Shown: piece after piece, positions 1 through 9,224 of the stretch
How positions within the stretch are numbered: position 1 is the first letter of the stretch
Layout: each line of letters opens with the position of its first letter
Assembly: GCF_003589595.1 (NCBI RefSeq)
Contig: NW_020654422.1
Span: forward strand, 902,647 to 966,646
DNA: 64,000 nucleotides
Direction: 5' to 3'
Source: Hyposmocoma kahamanoa
Taxonomy: Eukaryota > Arthropoda > Insecta > Lepidoptera > Cosmopterigidae
Notes under the pieces: generated by a model
The model's input: the letters and a program-made list of their open reading frames with translations, nothing else
What the model was told of the DNA's origin: nothing
Database searches by the model: none
Made by a program: the position numbers and the translations under genes

Positions 1-131
1 CAAGGAATGATTTGCCACCATAACATCTGTATTTTATACCAATATACTTTTATCATAGTCTTTACCGCGTACTACCATTACAATACATATATGGAGTAAG
101 GTGGCCCTTACATAGTTCTTCTTACGCTGTA

Positions 132-421
132 ATTTTTTTTTAATACCAGTTGCCGGGATGAACACGTCGTGCACCTAGTGAATAAGCGACAAGCTTGTCC
201 ATAACAGTTGCAGTGCCACTAAGAGCTTTAAATCGCAAAGATCTGAGGGGTCCTACGACATAAGTTGACAAGTCCCATGTGCCTGTATTTTCACCAGCAC
301 CCTTACCCTTCAAAACCGGAACACTGTAATGCTGACATTACTGTTTGTCGGCAGAGCTATGTAAGGTGGCAGTATTTTCCTGGACGAACTCTTTCACAAG
401 GAGCTCTACTGCTACTATTGA
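132..421 (-). repeat. Interspersed repeat family A, near full-length copy
   Basis: A ~290-bp repeat with about 18 copies in this window. In the sense direction it begins near GTAGAGCTCCTTGTGAAAG, passes through GTCCCATGTGCC-like and CTCAGATCTTTGCGATTTAAA-like blocks, and ends in ACTTGATAT followed by a run of A. This copy is antisense, so the T-run lies at its left end (132-140). The one-sided A-tail suggests spread by retrotransposition (SINE-like or a LINE 3' end). No tRNA boxes are visible. Other copies are listed separately. Confidence 0.75.
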
Positions 422-757
422 AGTAGATAAAAATGTGTTTACAAGAAAATTGCAATTTCATGTTTTTGACTTGCAATGCAGGTTTCATTATTTTTAATTC
501 TGCAATTGTAATTCAACTGCAAACATTGCCAAAATTCTATAAATGAATGGTAAAACTTGAATGACTAAATAGATGATACGAGTATGCGATTATTATTATC
601 TATCAAACTACAAGTCCTCAAAGAAAAACTTATATAGCATTTTTTCCACAAAACGGTTTATTGATTTCATTCAATAGGATCAAGATAAGATGAAAAATGA
701 TTGCAGCAAAATAAGATTAATTGGATTTTCAGGAATTTCTTATCCCCCAAAGCCCCC
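422..757. other. AT-rich intergenic stretch
   Basis: No coding signal, repeat boundary or RNA gene could be recognised between the family A copy and the inverted-repeat element that follows. Confidence 0.5.
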
Positions 758-1046
758 AAGGGCGCGTTTCCATTATGTCTAGTTATTCTCACTAGATCGT
801 AACGACAATTTATCGGTTCACAGCAGGCAGCCGCCTTGTGATTTGCACGACCGAATCGTGTGAAGTTGCGATTATCTGTCGTCAAATTTTACGACTGTCG
901 TTCTAGCTCTTTTCATTGTCACGACATTCTGTCGTCGTGACGACAAAAAAATTGTGAGCGACAATTAATCGTGTTGTAATGTATATGTAAATTCATTGGA
1001 ATATAGAAACCACGACATTTTAAGCTGCTAATGGGAACGCGCCCTT
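758..1046. mobile_element. MITE-like element with ~20-bp terminal inverted repeats
   Basis: AAGGGCGCGTTTCCATTA at the left end is mirrored by TAATGGGAACGCGCCCTT at the right end (one mismatch). The interior has several GACGACA/TGTCGTC motifs but no ORF. Structure and ~290-bp size fit a non-autonomous DNA transposon; superfamily is not assignable because no clear target duplication is visible. Confidence 0.7.
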
Positions 1047-1058
1047 AAGCTACAATCA

Positions 1059-1841
1059 GGACGACAGCGGGACGCGGCGCAGTGGCGACAGCGATGCAGG
1101 TGGTGGCTTGCGCGACTTGTTCAAAATGTCTACGTTAGCATCTGCTGTTCTAGACGGCAGTGGCGCGGGCGGCGGTACACAAGCGCGTGAGCGTCGCGCT
1201 CCAGTCGAGCGGTGAATACGTTCGAATAGTCTTAGGCTGTGTAAACATGACCATAGTTTTTCACACGTGTCTTCTATAATTTCGCCAATTGTTGAGATGC
1301 CAATACGATATTCAAAATGAAGTGAACAGTAGCTATTTCCTGAAGCCAAGTATCTGCAATTACATTAATCGCAGTGCGGACACAGCTGGTTACTCACACT
1401 TATTTTTCTATCAAACAAATTTAGAGATATCGTCGAAACAAATAATATCTTCAGTTTTAGAAATACCACCAACATGGAACAGCAAAGATAATATTATCTA
1501 CCATAAAAATAGAAGGATTTTAATCATTATAAAGAGAATAATTAAGATAGTATTCGTGCATAATTTAAAATTTGCAAGAGTATTCAAACGTTTCCACTGT
1601 CATTCTAGCGTTATCACAGAACTTATCCGGATTTGGTCTATGGTCTTCGTAAGTAATTTCGGCGAAACTCGCCTTTTGCTTTCTTTGTCATATTCAACTC
1701 ATATTTAATAAAAGAATTAGGTATTATAAAAAGGTCATCGCTCTCACACTCTCGTAACGTCACTTTACCGCAGCAAACTAAACGATACCAGCGTCAAGAA
1801 CAGTCCACTTTTACCGCGCCGCCCGCAGCTCGCTGTCGTCC
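1059..1841. mobile_element. Possible DNA-transposon remnant with GC-rich inverted ends
   Basis: GGACGACAGCG at 1059 is mirrored by CGCTGTCGTCC ending at 1841, and GC-rich flanking bases (GCGGCGC / GCGCCGC) are partly mirrored as well. The 780-bp interior contains two weak overlapping ORFs on opposite strands with no recognisable domain, which I treat as chance. It lies only 12 bp from the preceding MITE. Confidence 0.4.
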
Positions 1842-1922
1842 AGGTTGTGACCTAAAGTTTGTGATCAACATAGTTCTCTGTTATCCGATAAATCTTAATT
1901 AACTTTTACAGTCATTATAATT

Positions 1923-2081
1923 GAGCGGGAAATAGAAATAAAAAGAAAGAGAGGAAGATCAAGAATGACGTACTGTGAACAAATGAAGACGAACATCAAA
2001 GTGAGCAGCTAGTATAAAGAGATTAAGGAGCTGGCTATGAACCGTGAGGATATTTATAGAAAGCTTAAATATACAAAATAA
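1923..2081 (+). pseudogene. LINE ORF2 C-terminal fragment
   Basis: Translation in one frame gives RGRSRMTYCEQMK, then KEIKELAMNREDIYRK, ending at TAA 2079-2081, with one internal stop. The GRPRMTWCEQVK..VKELA.NRE pattern is one I recognise from the extreme C-terminus of insect non-LTR retrotransposons. Only ~52 codons survive. The clade (perhaps RTE-like) is uncertain. Confidence 0.6.
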
Positions 2082-2777
2082 CTCACAAAACAAACTATTT
2101 CCAAGAAGTTATAGGCTTCTTCAAGCTAATTTCAACCTAGATTTACTATTTAAAAAGGAAAAGAAATTTTTCTCGGCTGCTTCATAGTCATTCTTTAAAA
2201 ATAAAAATGGCGATAAGAATTTAAAGCTTTTTTCAAAACACTGTTGGGGTATTTTGTCTATAGCTTTATCTATAGAAAAACTTTAGAATACGAAAAGAAT
2301 ATTTTTACTTGTTTTAGTGTAGTGATTTTGTAGAAGAATTTGTAGAAGAAGTGTATTATGAAATAAAAAACTTTTCAAAACACTAGGTCACAAAAACAAT
2401 TGAAAAAATCCAATTTGTTGCAAAAAAAAAACGTTATTCTCTATAATTATATGGAATGTGCTATAATATGACTAGAAATGTGGATAAATTCCCTACCATA
2501 TAAATATAAGGAATATTTTAATGACATACCTAACTTATGTTGGAAGAAATAAAATTTTCATTGCAAAATTGACGTTATTTCTTCACGCCAACCACATTTT
2601 ACACAATGATTTCACTGTATTCTATTGATAGACGGCACAATACACATACACAACATTGAAGTACAGTAGTTTACGTGCTCATTTCAATTGTTTTTATCAT
2701 TTCAGAACACGAAATTACTTCACAATGTTTATTTATTTGTCAACAAACAAAAACCGGCTCATGCGCGAATTACGACT
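2082..2777. other. AT-rich intergenic stretch
   Basis: A/T-rich sequence with no recognisable gene or repeat family. Short ORFs here show no protein-like composition. Confidence 0.5.
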
Positions 2778-2785
2778 ATTGTATC

Positions 2786-3601
2786 CAGTGTTGCCAATTT
2801 GCGGGGAATTCCCCAAATTGTGGGGAGTTTCAACTAGATTGGGGATTTTGTGGGGATTGGGGTATGTGAGTAAAATGTGGGGATTCTAACATTTTATCAT
2901 TTTGTTATCGATTGCTGATGCATCGCTATCGTTACTGTTAGAAACACTGTGATGGACTATATCGACGTGGTTTTCAACATCGCACATCCCTCGTATTATT
3001 ACGAGCAGCTTAAATAGAATTATTATTAGAGCACCTGGTTCTGAATTGTAAAATTACCAGTCGGTGCGTGTTGAATTCGCGATTCTTTCTCCCGCTTAGG
3101 CCGGTCCCTGGTATGAAGCAAAACGAAATCAGCTATTGATAAACAAAGCCGAGCAGTTAGTACTTCCACACCACAACTTACCACTCGTCAACTTTAAATA
3201 TTAAATACAGGGCGAAACTCATTAATTATTTCGAACATTAACATAGTGTTACCAAATTCATAACAAATCAATTTACTTAATTTTATAAGGCAAAGGAAAA
3301 TTATTTTCTTTTTCAAAGGCTGATTATAGATTAATATTGAATCTAATTAAAATAAATAAACGATTTAAGGTCATCTAATTTTATAATTAGTTTTACATTT
3401 TGCATCCACAGCAAACGTAATAGATTATTACATTTTGAGCTTCTTAATTCTTAATTATATTTTTAAGCGATGTATTTCTAATAAATAATGAAAACTCGAG
3501 ATATGGGGAATTTGTGTGGAATATGAACTTTGCTCTCCCCAAATTTGGGGATTTTAACCGTGATTTTTCGGGATTTTGAACAATTGTCATTGGCAACGCT
3601 G
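2786..3601. mobile_element. hAT-type MITE with 8-bp target-site duplication
   Basis: The 816-bp element is flanked on both sides by the exact 8-mer ATTGTATC (2778-2785 and 3602-3609). It starts CAGTGTTGCCAAT and ends with the mirror image ATTGGCAACGCTG. An 8-bp duplication with CAGNGTTGCC ends is the signature of the hAT superfamily. Subterminal tracts repeat GGGGA-rich motifs on both sides. No transposase is encoded, so it is non-autonomous. Confidence 0.85.
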
Positions 3602-3609
3602 ATTGTATC

Positions 3610-4169
3610 GAATGATGTGGCTTAATATCCAAGGTTCACCACCTCCACCAGATCTTTTAATATTCTTTACTTTATCCATTTTGCACGAACTCTTACAACG
3701 TCCAATAGAGTAAGAACCCTAATTGTAGTATTTTTTTAAATAAAATCTACTGAAGACGCGCTATAACATGTTTGTCATAAGTACAAACACTACAGAATGT
3801 CTATAAATTAAATATATCCAGAATAAACTTACGAACACTAGTTTTTAGAGTATTAATAGACTTTACTGTGTATAGAACAATTTTACTAAAAATAATCAGT
3901 TGTTCTACAGATGAACTTAAAATAGTGACTATAAGAGTAAATCTTAAGAGAGATTACACTTAATTAAGGTGTTTGGTATTAAGAAGGTTTTAAAATTTTA
4001 ACTTGAGTGAAATAAGTGTATAAGAACAATTTCCGTTTTCTAAAACCATTTATACAGAACTATTATCTAAATCTATACCATATTACGACTGTTTATAGAT
4101 ATAACTCCTCCTCTTATCGTCCATGAAATCTAGCGCCTAGCATTTAAGGTTTAAATACATCTAATTTTA
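3610..4169. other. AT-rich intergenic stretch
   Basis: No gene, inverted repeat or recognised repeat family seen. Confidence 0.5.
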
Positions 4170-4252
4170 TTTTTATGATAGCATGTGACAGGACGAACAA
4201 GTTGTAAACCTAGTTTGTAAGCGACACCGACACCTGTCTATTGCAGATTATT
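4170..4252 (-). repeat. Family A fragment (3' end only)
   Basis: Antisense copy of the A-tail end, beginning ATGATAGCATGTGACAGGACGAAC and truncated after ~80 bp, directly followed by a family B copy. Confidence 0.6.
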
Positions 4253-4395
4253 GAGGTATTATTGGGGTCCACAAAGGGAGCCTCCCCGCATGACGAACTT
4301 TCCTGTACGTCTGTCGCACCCTGGGCAAGAACCGGCGAGTACCTTACCATGATGGCAAGCATTACAGTGTATGCCATCAATACGATAAAAAGAAG
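4253..4395. repeat. Interspersed repeat family B, copy 1
   Basis: A ~150-bp repeat sharing the blocks GAGCCTCCCCGCA.GACGAAC, TGTACGTCTGTCGCACC.TGGGCAA and GCAAGCATTACAGT..ATGCCATC with copies at 5113-5270 and 23045-23205. The overlapping short ORFs on both strands are by-products. Mechanism unknown. Confidence 0.6.
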
Positions 4396-4472
4396 AAGAA
4401 TAAGAATTATTTTTGTATCTAATTTCCTAACACAAAGATCTGCAGCAAGCACAGAAAGCCCGGTTTACTAGT

Positions 4473-4550
4473 TTCTTATTATAATCATTGACATAGAGAT
4501 CGAAAAAAATTCCTTCAATCTGACTGGACTGTTGCCACACGGGTGTAGAT
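4473..4550 (-). repeat. Fragment of tRNA-derived SINE family T2
   Basis: Contains the antisense of the T2 tail region (ATTATAATCATTGAC..AGATCGAAAAAAATTCCTTC). The tRNA-like head is degraded. Confidence 0.45.
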
Positions 4551-4607
4551 AGATATATTGAGAGCATGTTATATAAATGAAATGTAAACATGAATTTAGT
4601 TTTTTTA

Positions 4608-4915
4608 TAATATCAAGTGACGGGACGAACAAGTCGTACGCCTAATGGTAAGCTACACGCGTGTCCATAATAGTATCAGTGCCACTTCTTGCACTGATAG
4701 CTTTAAATCGCCAAGATCTGAGGGGCACTGCCACTGCGCCCTTCACCCTGAGACAAAAGTTGTCAAGTCCCATGTGCCTGTAATTTCACCAGCACCCACA
4801 GCCTTCAAAACCGGAACACAATAATGTTGACATTACTGCTTGGCGGCAAAAATAGTAGAGGTTACTACCCCGGACGAACTTTTTCACAAGGGGCTCTACT
4901 GTTACTTAAAAAGTT
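4608..4915 (-). repeat. Family A copy, near full length
   Basis: Reads, antisense, from AATATCAAGTGACGGGACGAAC to AAGGGGCTCTACTGTTACT. It has a duplicated GCACTGATAGC-like segment near 4690 not present in other copies. Confidence 0.75.
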
Positions 4916-5112
4916 TTGAGTTACTACAGGTACTACAGGTACTAAGGTACAGGTAAGTATTTGTGTGGTCACTGGTGGGGTAGGTACGCCATATACACTT
5001 TGAAGTTTAGGTTGCCCTAAACTTCAAGGTTCTACCTTTTATCGAGTTCTTATTATTGTAACATCACTATCAATATGTGCTAATTACACTTTGTGCCTTA
5101 AAGTCATTGCGT

Positions 5113-5270
5113 ATGGGGTGCACGAAATGAGCCTCCGCACACAACTGACCATTCTTTTCTTGTACATCTGGCACATCCTGGGCAACAAGCTACGAGTACT
5201 ACGTCGATTGGTAAATTTTTTCACCATAGCAAGCATTGTATGATATCGACACGATTTTGAGATGTGACAG
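5113..5270. repeat. Family B copy 2
   Basis: Shares GAGCCTCCGCACA, TTGTACATCTGGCACATCCTGGGCAAC and ATAGCAAGCATTGTATGATATCGACACGA with copy 1. Confidence 0.6.
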
Positions 5271-5955
5271 TAAGTAATTAATAATAATTATAGGCAAAAT
5301 ACATTATTTATCAAAGGAATTTTAAGGAGTACAAGCTATCGTCTATCGACATAGATCTGTTCAGTACCAGTGTAGGCTTGATTCGATGAACGTATACTAA
5401 GCAATATTTTACGTTAATTCCTGTCTTTAAGACGTGCGTGTTGTTGCTTGGGCTATATAGCCCTATATCATATATCAATATTTTTCCTTTTTTCCCCTGT
5501 ATTGGCAATTGTACCTGTTCTTAATGTGTAAAATAATATTGTGTTCTTTCCATTTCAATAATGTTTTAGTTTCTGCTGACTAAAAAGTAAATTTTTTTGT
5601 GATACTTGTGGAGATTTGTATTTAATTAGCATTTTCACCTGTTACTTAACATACATATATGTATATATTGTTAAAAATTTGCTGTAAATCTTCCAAAAAT
5701 AAATAAATAAATAAGTTAGTAACTTTACTCACGTAGTTGGATGTTCGATTTGTCGGTGCTCGAATGGGTTGTATGGCTTCTCATCACACACGACATCTTT
5801 AGAGGCTATGCTTAGCGACGACTTGAAGCCTGGATTACCAGTTAGGTCAGCCCTGTAACAAAGAACATAAGGTTCACTTTTGTATTGCAATTTGTAAGTC
5901 GTCGGCCTACATGCAGTTTTGAACTTGAGCGATTACAGTGCTATTATGGGTTGAT
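5271..5955. other. AT-rich intergenic stretch with (AAAT)n
   Basis: Apart from a short AAATAAATAAATAA tract near 5698-5713, no gene or repeat boundary was found. Confidence 0.5.
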
Positions 5956-5959
5956 ACTG

Positions 5960-6065
5960 CCTCACCTCGAATTCAACGTAATGCTGACATTACTGCTTGG
6001 CGGCAGAAAGAGGCAAGGTGGCAGTACCTCTCTGGACGAACTCTTTCACAAGGACCTCTACTGCT
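5960..6065 (-). repeat. Family A fragment (5' half)
   Basis: Contains AATGCTGACATTACTGCTTGGCGGCAG and GACGAACTCTTTCACAAGGACCTCTACTGC, the antisense of the family A start. Confidence 0.7.
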
Positions 6066-6097
6066 CTAGAACACGTAAGAAAGGAAATAACTTTTTC

Positions 6098-6178
6098 TAG
6101 ATTTAAAATCGCGTATATTTGTTTTTTAAACAAATCAATGTTTCGGTCTAGTGCCATGGTCATGGCTGATATTTATTG
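6098..6178 (+). repeat. Interspersed repeat family D fragment
   Basis: ATCGCGTATATTTGTTTTTTAAACAAA followed by TGTTTCGG and CATGGTCATGGCTGA. Related copies lie at 20810-20900, 23455-23540 (antisense), 42805-42930 and 62540-62665. The family is common in Lepidoptera from general recall; its autonomous partner is not evident here. Confidence 0.55.
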
Positions 6179-6313
6179 TTAAATACTCAACAATATTCGT
6201 TTTCAAACAATACAAAAAAGTTAAAGTTACATTCGTTTGATGTTGTGAAAATAAATACGACATCAATCCTACCAAAAGGTCAAAAATATTTTTTTTAGGC
6301 AAAAGTTTATTTA

Positions 6314-6330
6314 TTTTTTTTTTTTTTTAT
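6314..6330 (-). other. A-tail of LINE 1
   Basis: An uninterrupted T-run on the + strand, about 120 bp 3' of the ORF2 stop in the element's own direction, marks the 3' end expected for an A-tailed non-LTR element. Confidence 0.7.
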
Positions 6331-6434
6331 TGTGACTCGGCAAAATGACTGCACCGCGCCTGATGGAAAGTGCGAATACAGTCCAGAGATGAGAGTAACG
6401 GATGGAAAACACAAATATCTTCACTCCGTCACTA

Positions 6435-9224
6435 TCATTTTGCCGGTCTGGCCAAATGCTTCTTCACACTACGTTTGAAGGACCCGATGTTATAGAGGGG
6501 AGGGAATACATGCGCCGGGAGTTGGTTCCACAATTTGATGGTTCGGCATAAAAACGAATTGCCGAACTTTTTAGTGCGGGACGGTATTGAACTGACCGTC
6601 CATCTGTGGCAACGCAGTCCGGCACGGGTGGTCCGCTGATGGAAAGGAGAGGAAGGGATAAGGTTGAATAACTCTTCAGAGCACTCACCGTGGTACAGGC
6701 GATAGAATAGGCTAAGAGACGCTATATCTCTGCGAAGCTGTAACGACTCCGCATGCTCAGTTACATGAGGATCGTTGACAACACGGAATGCGTAGCGCTG
6801 CAATCCATCTAGGGCATCGAGCAAGTACTTGGCAGAGCCGTCCCAAAGGTGCGAACAGTACTCCATGCTGTTTCGGACCTGAGCTTTATACAACAGGTAT
6901 CGCAGCTCTGGAGTAAAAAATCGGTGCACCTTGTTCAGGATGCCAAGCTTGCGCGACGCGGTACAGATGACGCTCTCGATATAATCTTTGTTGCTCATGT
7001 CCTTCCGGATGCTCATCCCCAGCAGGCTGAGCTTGTCCTGTAGCGTCAGCGTTGTACCCTGAAGATGGGGAAGTGGAAGGAATGGGGATTTTTTGGAGCT
7101 GAACGCGCATACCTGGGTTTTCTTGGCGTTGAACTCAACCAAGTTTCGGGAGCCCCACGACGATATATGTTCCAAAACATGGTTGAGCTCATCGACAAGT
7201 TTTTCCCCGTTTCTCTCAGGGTCCTCCCGGGTGCTTGACGATTGCTTATAATAGCAACCGTGCACTGTGCTATCATCTGCATAGCAATGAATGTTGCCAG
7301 AAGGCAACAAGTCATTGATATGCAGAAGGAACAGCGTGGGCGACAGCACGGAGCCCTGTGGCACCCCAGCATTAACTGTCACGAGCCGCGAAGTGCCTCC
7401 GTCAACAAGGACATGCAATCTTCGCTCGCGCAGAAAGCCGGAGATCCACTCACAAAGGCGGCCGGGAAGACCATATGCCAGAAGCTTGGAGAGGAGACCA
7501 CGGTGCCAGACCCGATCAAAGGCCTTAGCAATATCCAGACTTATCGCTAAGGTTTCGCCCTGTTTGTCGATAGCTTCACCCCAGAGATGCATTAGATACG
7601 CTAGAACGTCACCCGTTGATCGGTTCGGCCGAAACCCGTACTGTCGATCATTAAGAATGGAGTGACGTTCCAGGTGCCGGATTATCTGGATATTTAGAAT
7701 CCGCTCCATCACTTTGCAGAGCACTGAAGTGACAGCTATTGGGCGATAGTTTGTCGGATCAGACCGATCTCCTTTCTTGGGGATAGGTTGCACGTTGGCC
7801 TCCCTCCAAGCTAGGGGCACGTTACCAGCTTGGTATGAGAGGCGGTATAAGCGCGTCAGTACGGGAGACAACTCCGCCGCACACCTTTTAAGGACGATAG
7901 GAGGTATCCCATCCGGACCATAGGCTTTCCGCACGTCAAGAGTCTGCAATTCCTTGCGGACATCACATTGTCTGATAACTATATCAGGCATTGTGACTCC
8001 GCAGTGGGAAATTGACGGCGGTTGCGCATCTTGGTCGTGAATGCGCGAGTTAGCCCCAAAAAGGTCGGCCAATAAATTGGCTTTCTCTACGGAGCCATAG
8101 GCCAGAAATCCATTGGGATACCTCAAAGGCGGCAGCGCCGAACGACAAAAATTGGACTGCACAGCTTTGGCCAGGCTCCAGTAGGCACGGCTACCGGTGG
8201 GATGGGCTACCAGCTTCTGGCCAATCCGTGAAACGCGCTGGGCATCCGATCTTATGTAAGCCCTCCTGCAAGACTTGGTTGCTTTGTTATAGACTGCTTT
8301 AAGGGACGCAAGGTTGGGATCCTTTGTTACACGACCCCTGATCTAACCACGATATGCAGCCTGTTTCTCACTAACAGCGTCCATGCATTCGCGATTGAAC
8401 CAAGGGCGTCCTCTGCGATTGGCGATGACACTGGAAGACGGTATGTAGTAATCCATAGCCGTTCCAATCTCATCGACAACAGCATCGGCAGCTGCTGAGG
8501 CATCCTTTCCCGCAAAGCAGTGCTGCAACCAAGGGATGGACGCAAAGTAGTCGCGCATACCATCCCAATCCGCCGACGAGTAGTGCCAAATGCGACGAGT
8601 GACCTCCTTCAGCTTAGTTGGAGGCATTTGGGAAACCTTACACCCAACCAAACAGTGATCAGAACTTCCCAGGGGGGCGCTGACTGATACTGTATAGTGA
8701 GTAGGGTGACTCGCGAGCAGAAGGTCAAGCAAAGAGGGTGCATGACCCGATATGTCTGGAACCCGGGTGGGCTGGGTTACCAGTTGGGTCAAGTCATGCG
8801 TGAGAGCGAAAGCGTGGGCAGTTCTTCCTGCATGGTCAGTCTTGAGGGAACTTAACCATGATTCATGGTGAGCATTAAAGTCCCCCAACACCACCATCTC
8901 CGCAGATGGGAACTGCGCGTCAAGAGTCGCCTGGCTCAGTTGGTCGAAGAGCCTAGTTGTCTCCGCATCCCCGCTGTGGGATCTATATAAGCACGCGAAG
9001 ACTCTAGCTGAACAACTAGATTCTACGAGCACCCACATAGTGGAGGGGTCCTCCAGGCAGCGCAGACGGCGACAGCACACATCCGAACGAATATATACAC
9101 ATACCCCGGCTTTGGCCTGAAAGTTTTCCTCAAGCGAGTAGCCGGGGTAGTTCAAGTAACTCATATCATTCGGACGGCGGATCTGCGTCTCCGTCAGGAA
9201 AAGCAGGGCAGGCCGGGCTGTCTC
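6435..9224 (-). pseudogene. LINE 1 ORF2, endonuclease + reverse transcriptase (main part)
   Basis: One continuous - strand frame runs from the nested-insertion boundary at 9224 to the stop at 6435. The only interruption is an in-frame TAG at 8343-8345, just after SEKQAAYRG; the frame continues open on both sides. The endonuclease part shows LLFLTETQIRR, VVLGDFNAHHESW and GSSDHCLVG (apurinic-endonuclease-type motifs). The RT part shows PIPKKGDRSDPTNYRPIA, LDIAKAFDRVWH, AGVPQGSVLSPTLF and the catalytic CYADDSTV box. The C-terminus ends KRSVKKHLARPAK. The frame is disabled by the stop codon and by the insertion. Confidence 0.9.
9211..9224. repeat. Left target-site duplication of the R1-clade insertion
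   Basis: GGCCGGGCTGTCTC here is repeated exactly at 11637-11650; the preceding A is also shared (9210, 11636), so the duplication is 14-15 bp. R1-clade elements are known for 14-bp duplications at their rDNA site. Confidence 0.9.

Noticed and set aside
1289..1708. 139-codon + strand ORF as a gene
   Set aside because: Amino-acid use (Ile/Ser/Arg-rich) looks random, and the frame spans the interior of a TIR element.
4210..4471. Two overlapping ORFs on opposite strands, one with a membrane-like segment
   Set aside because: Both fall in junctions of repeat families A and B; related repeats elsewhere do not conserve the frames.
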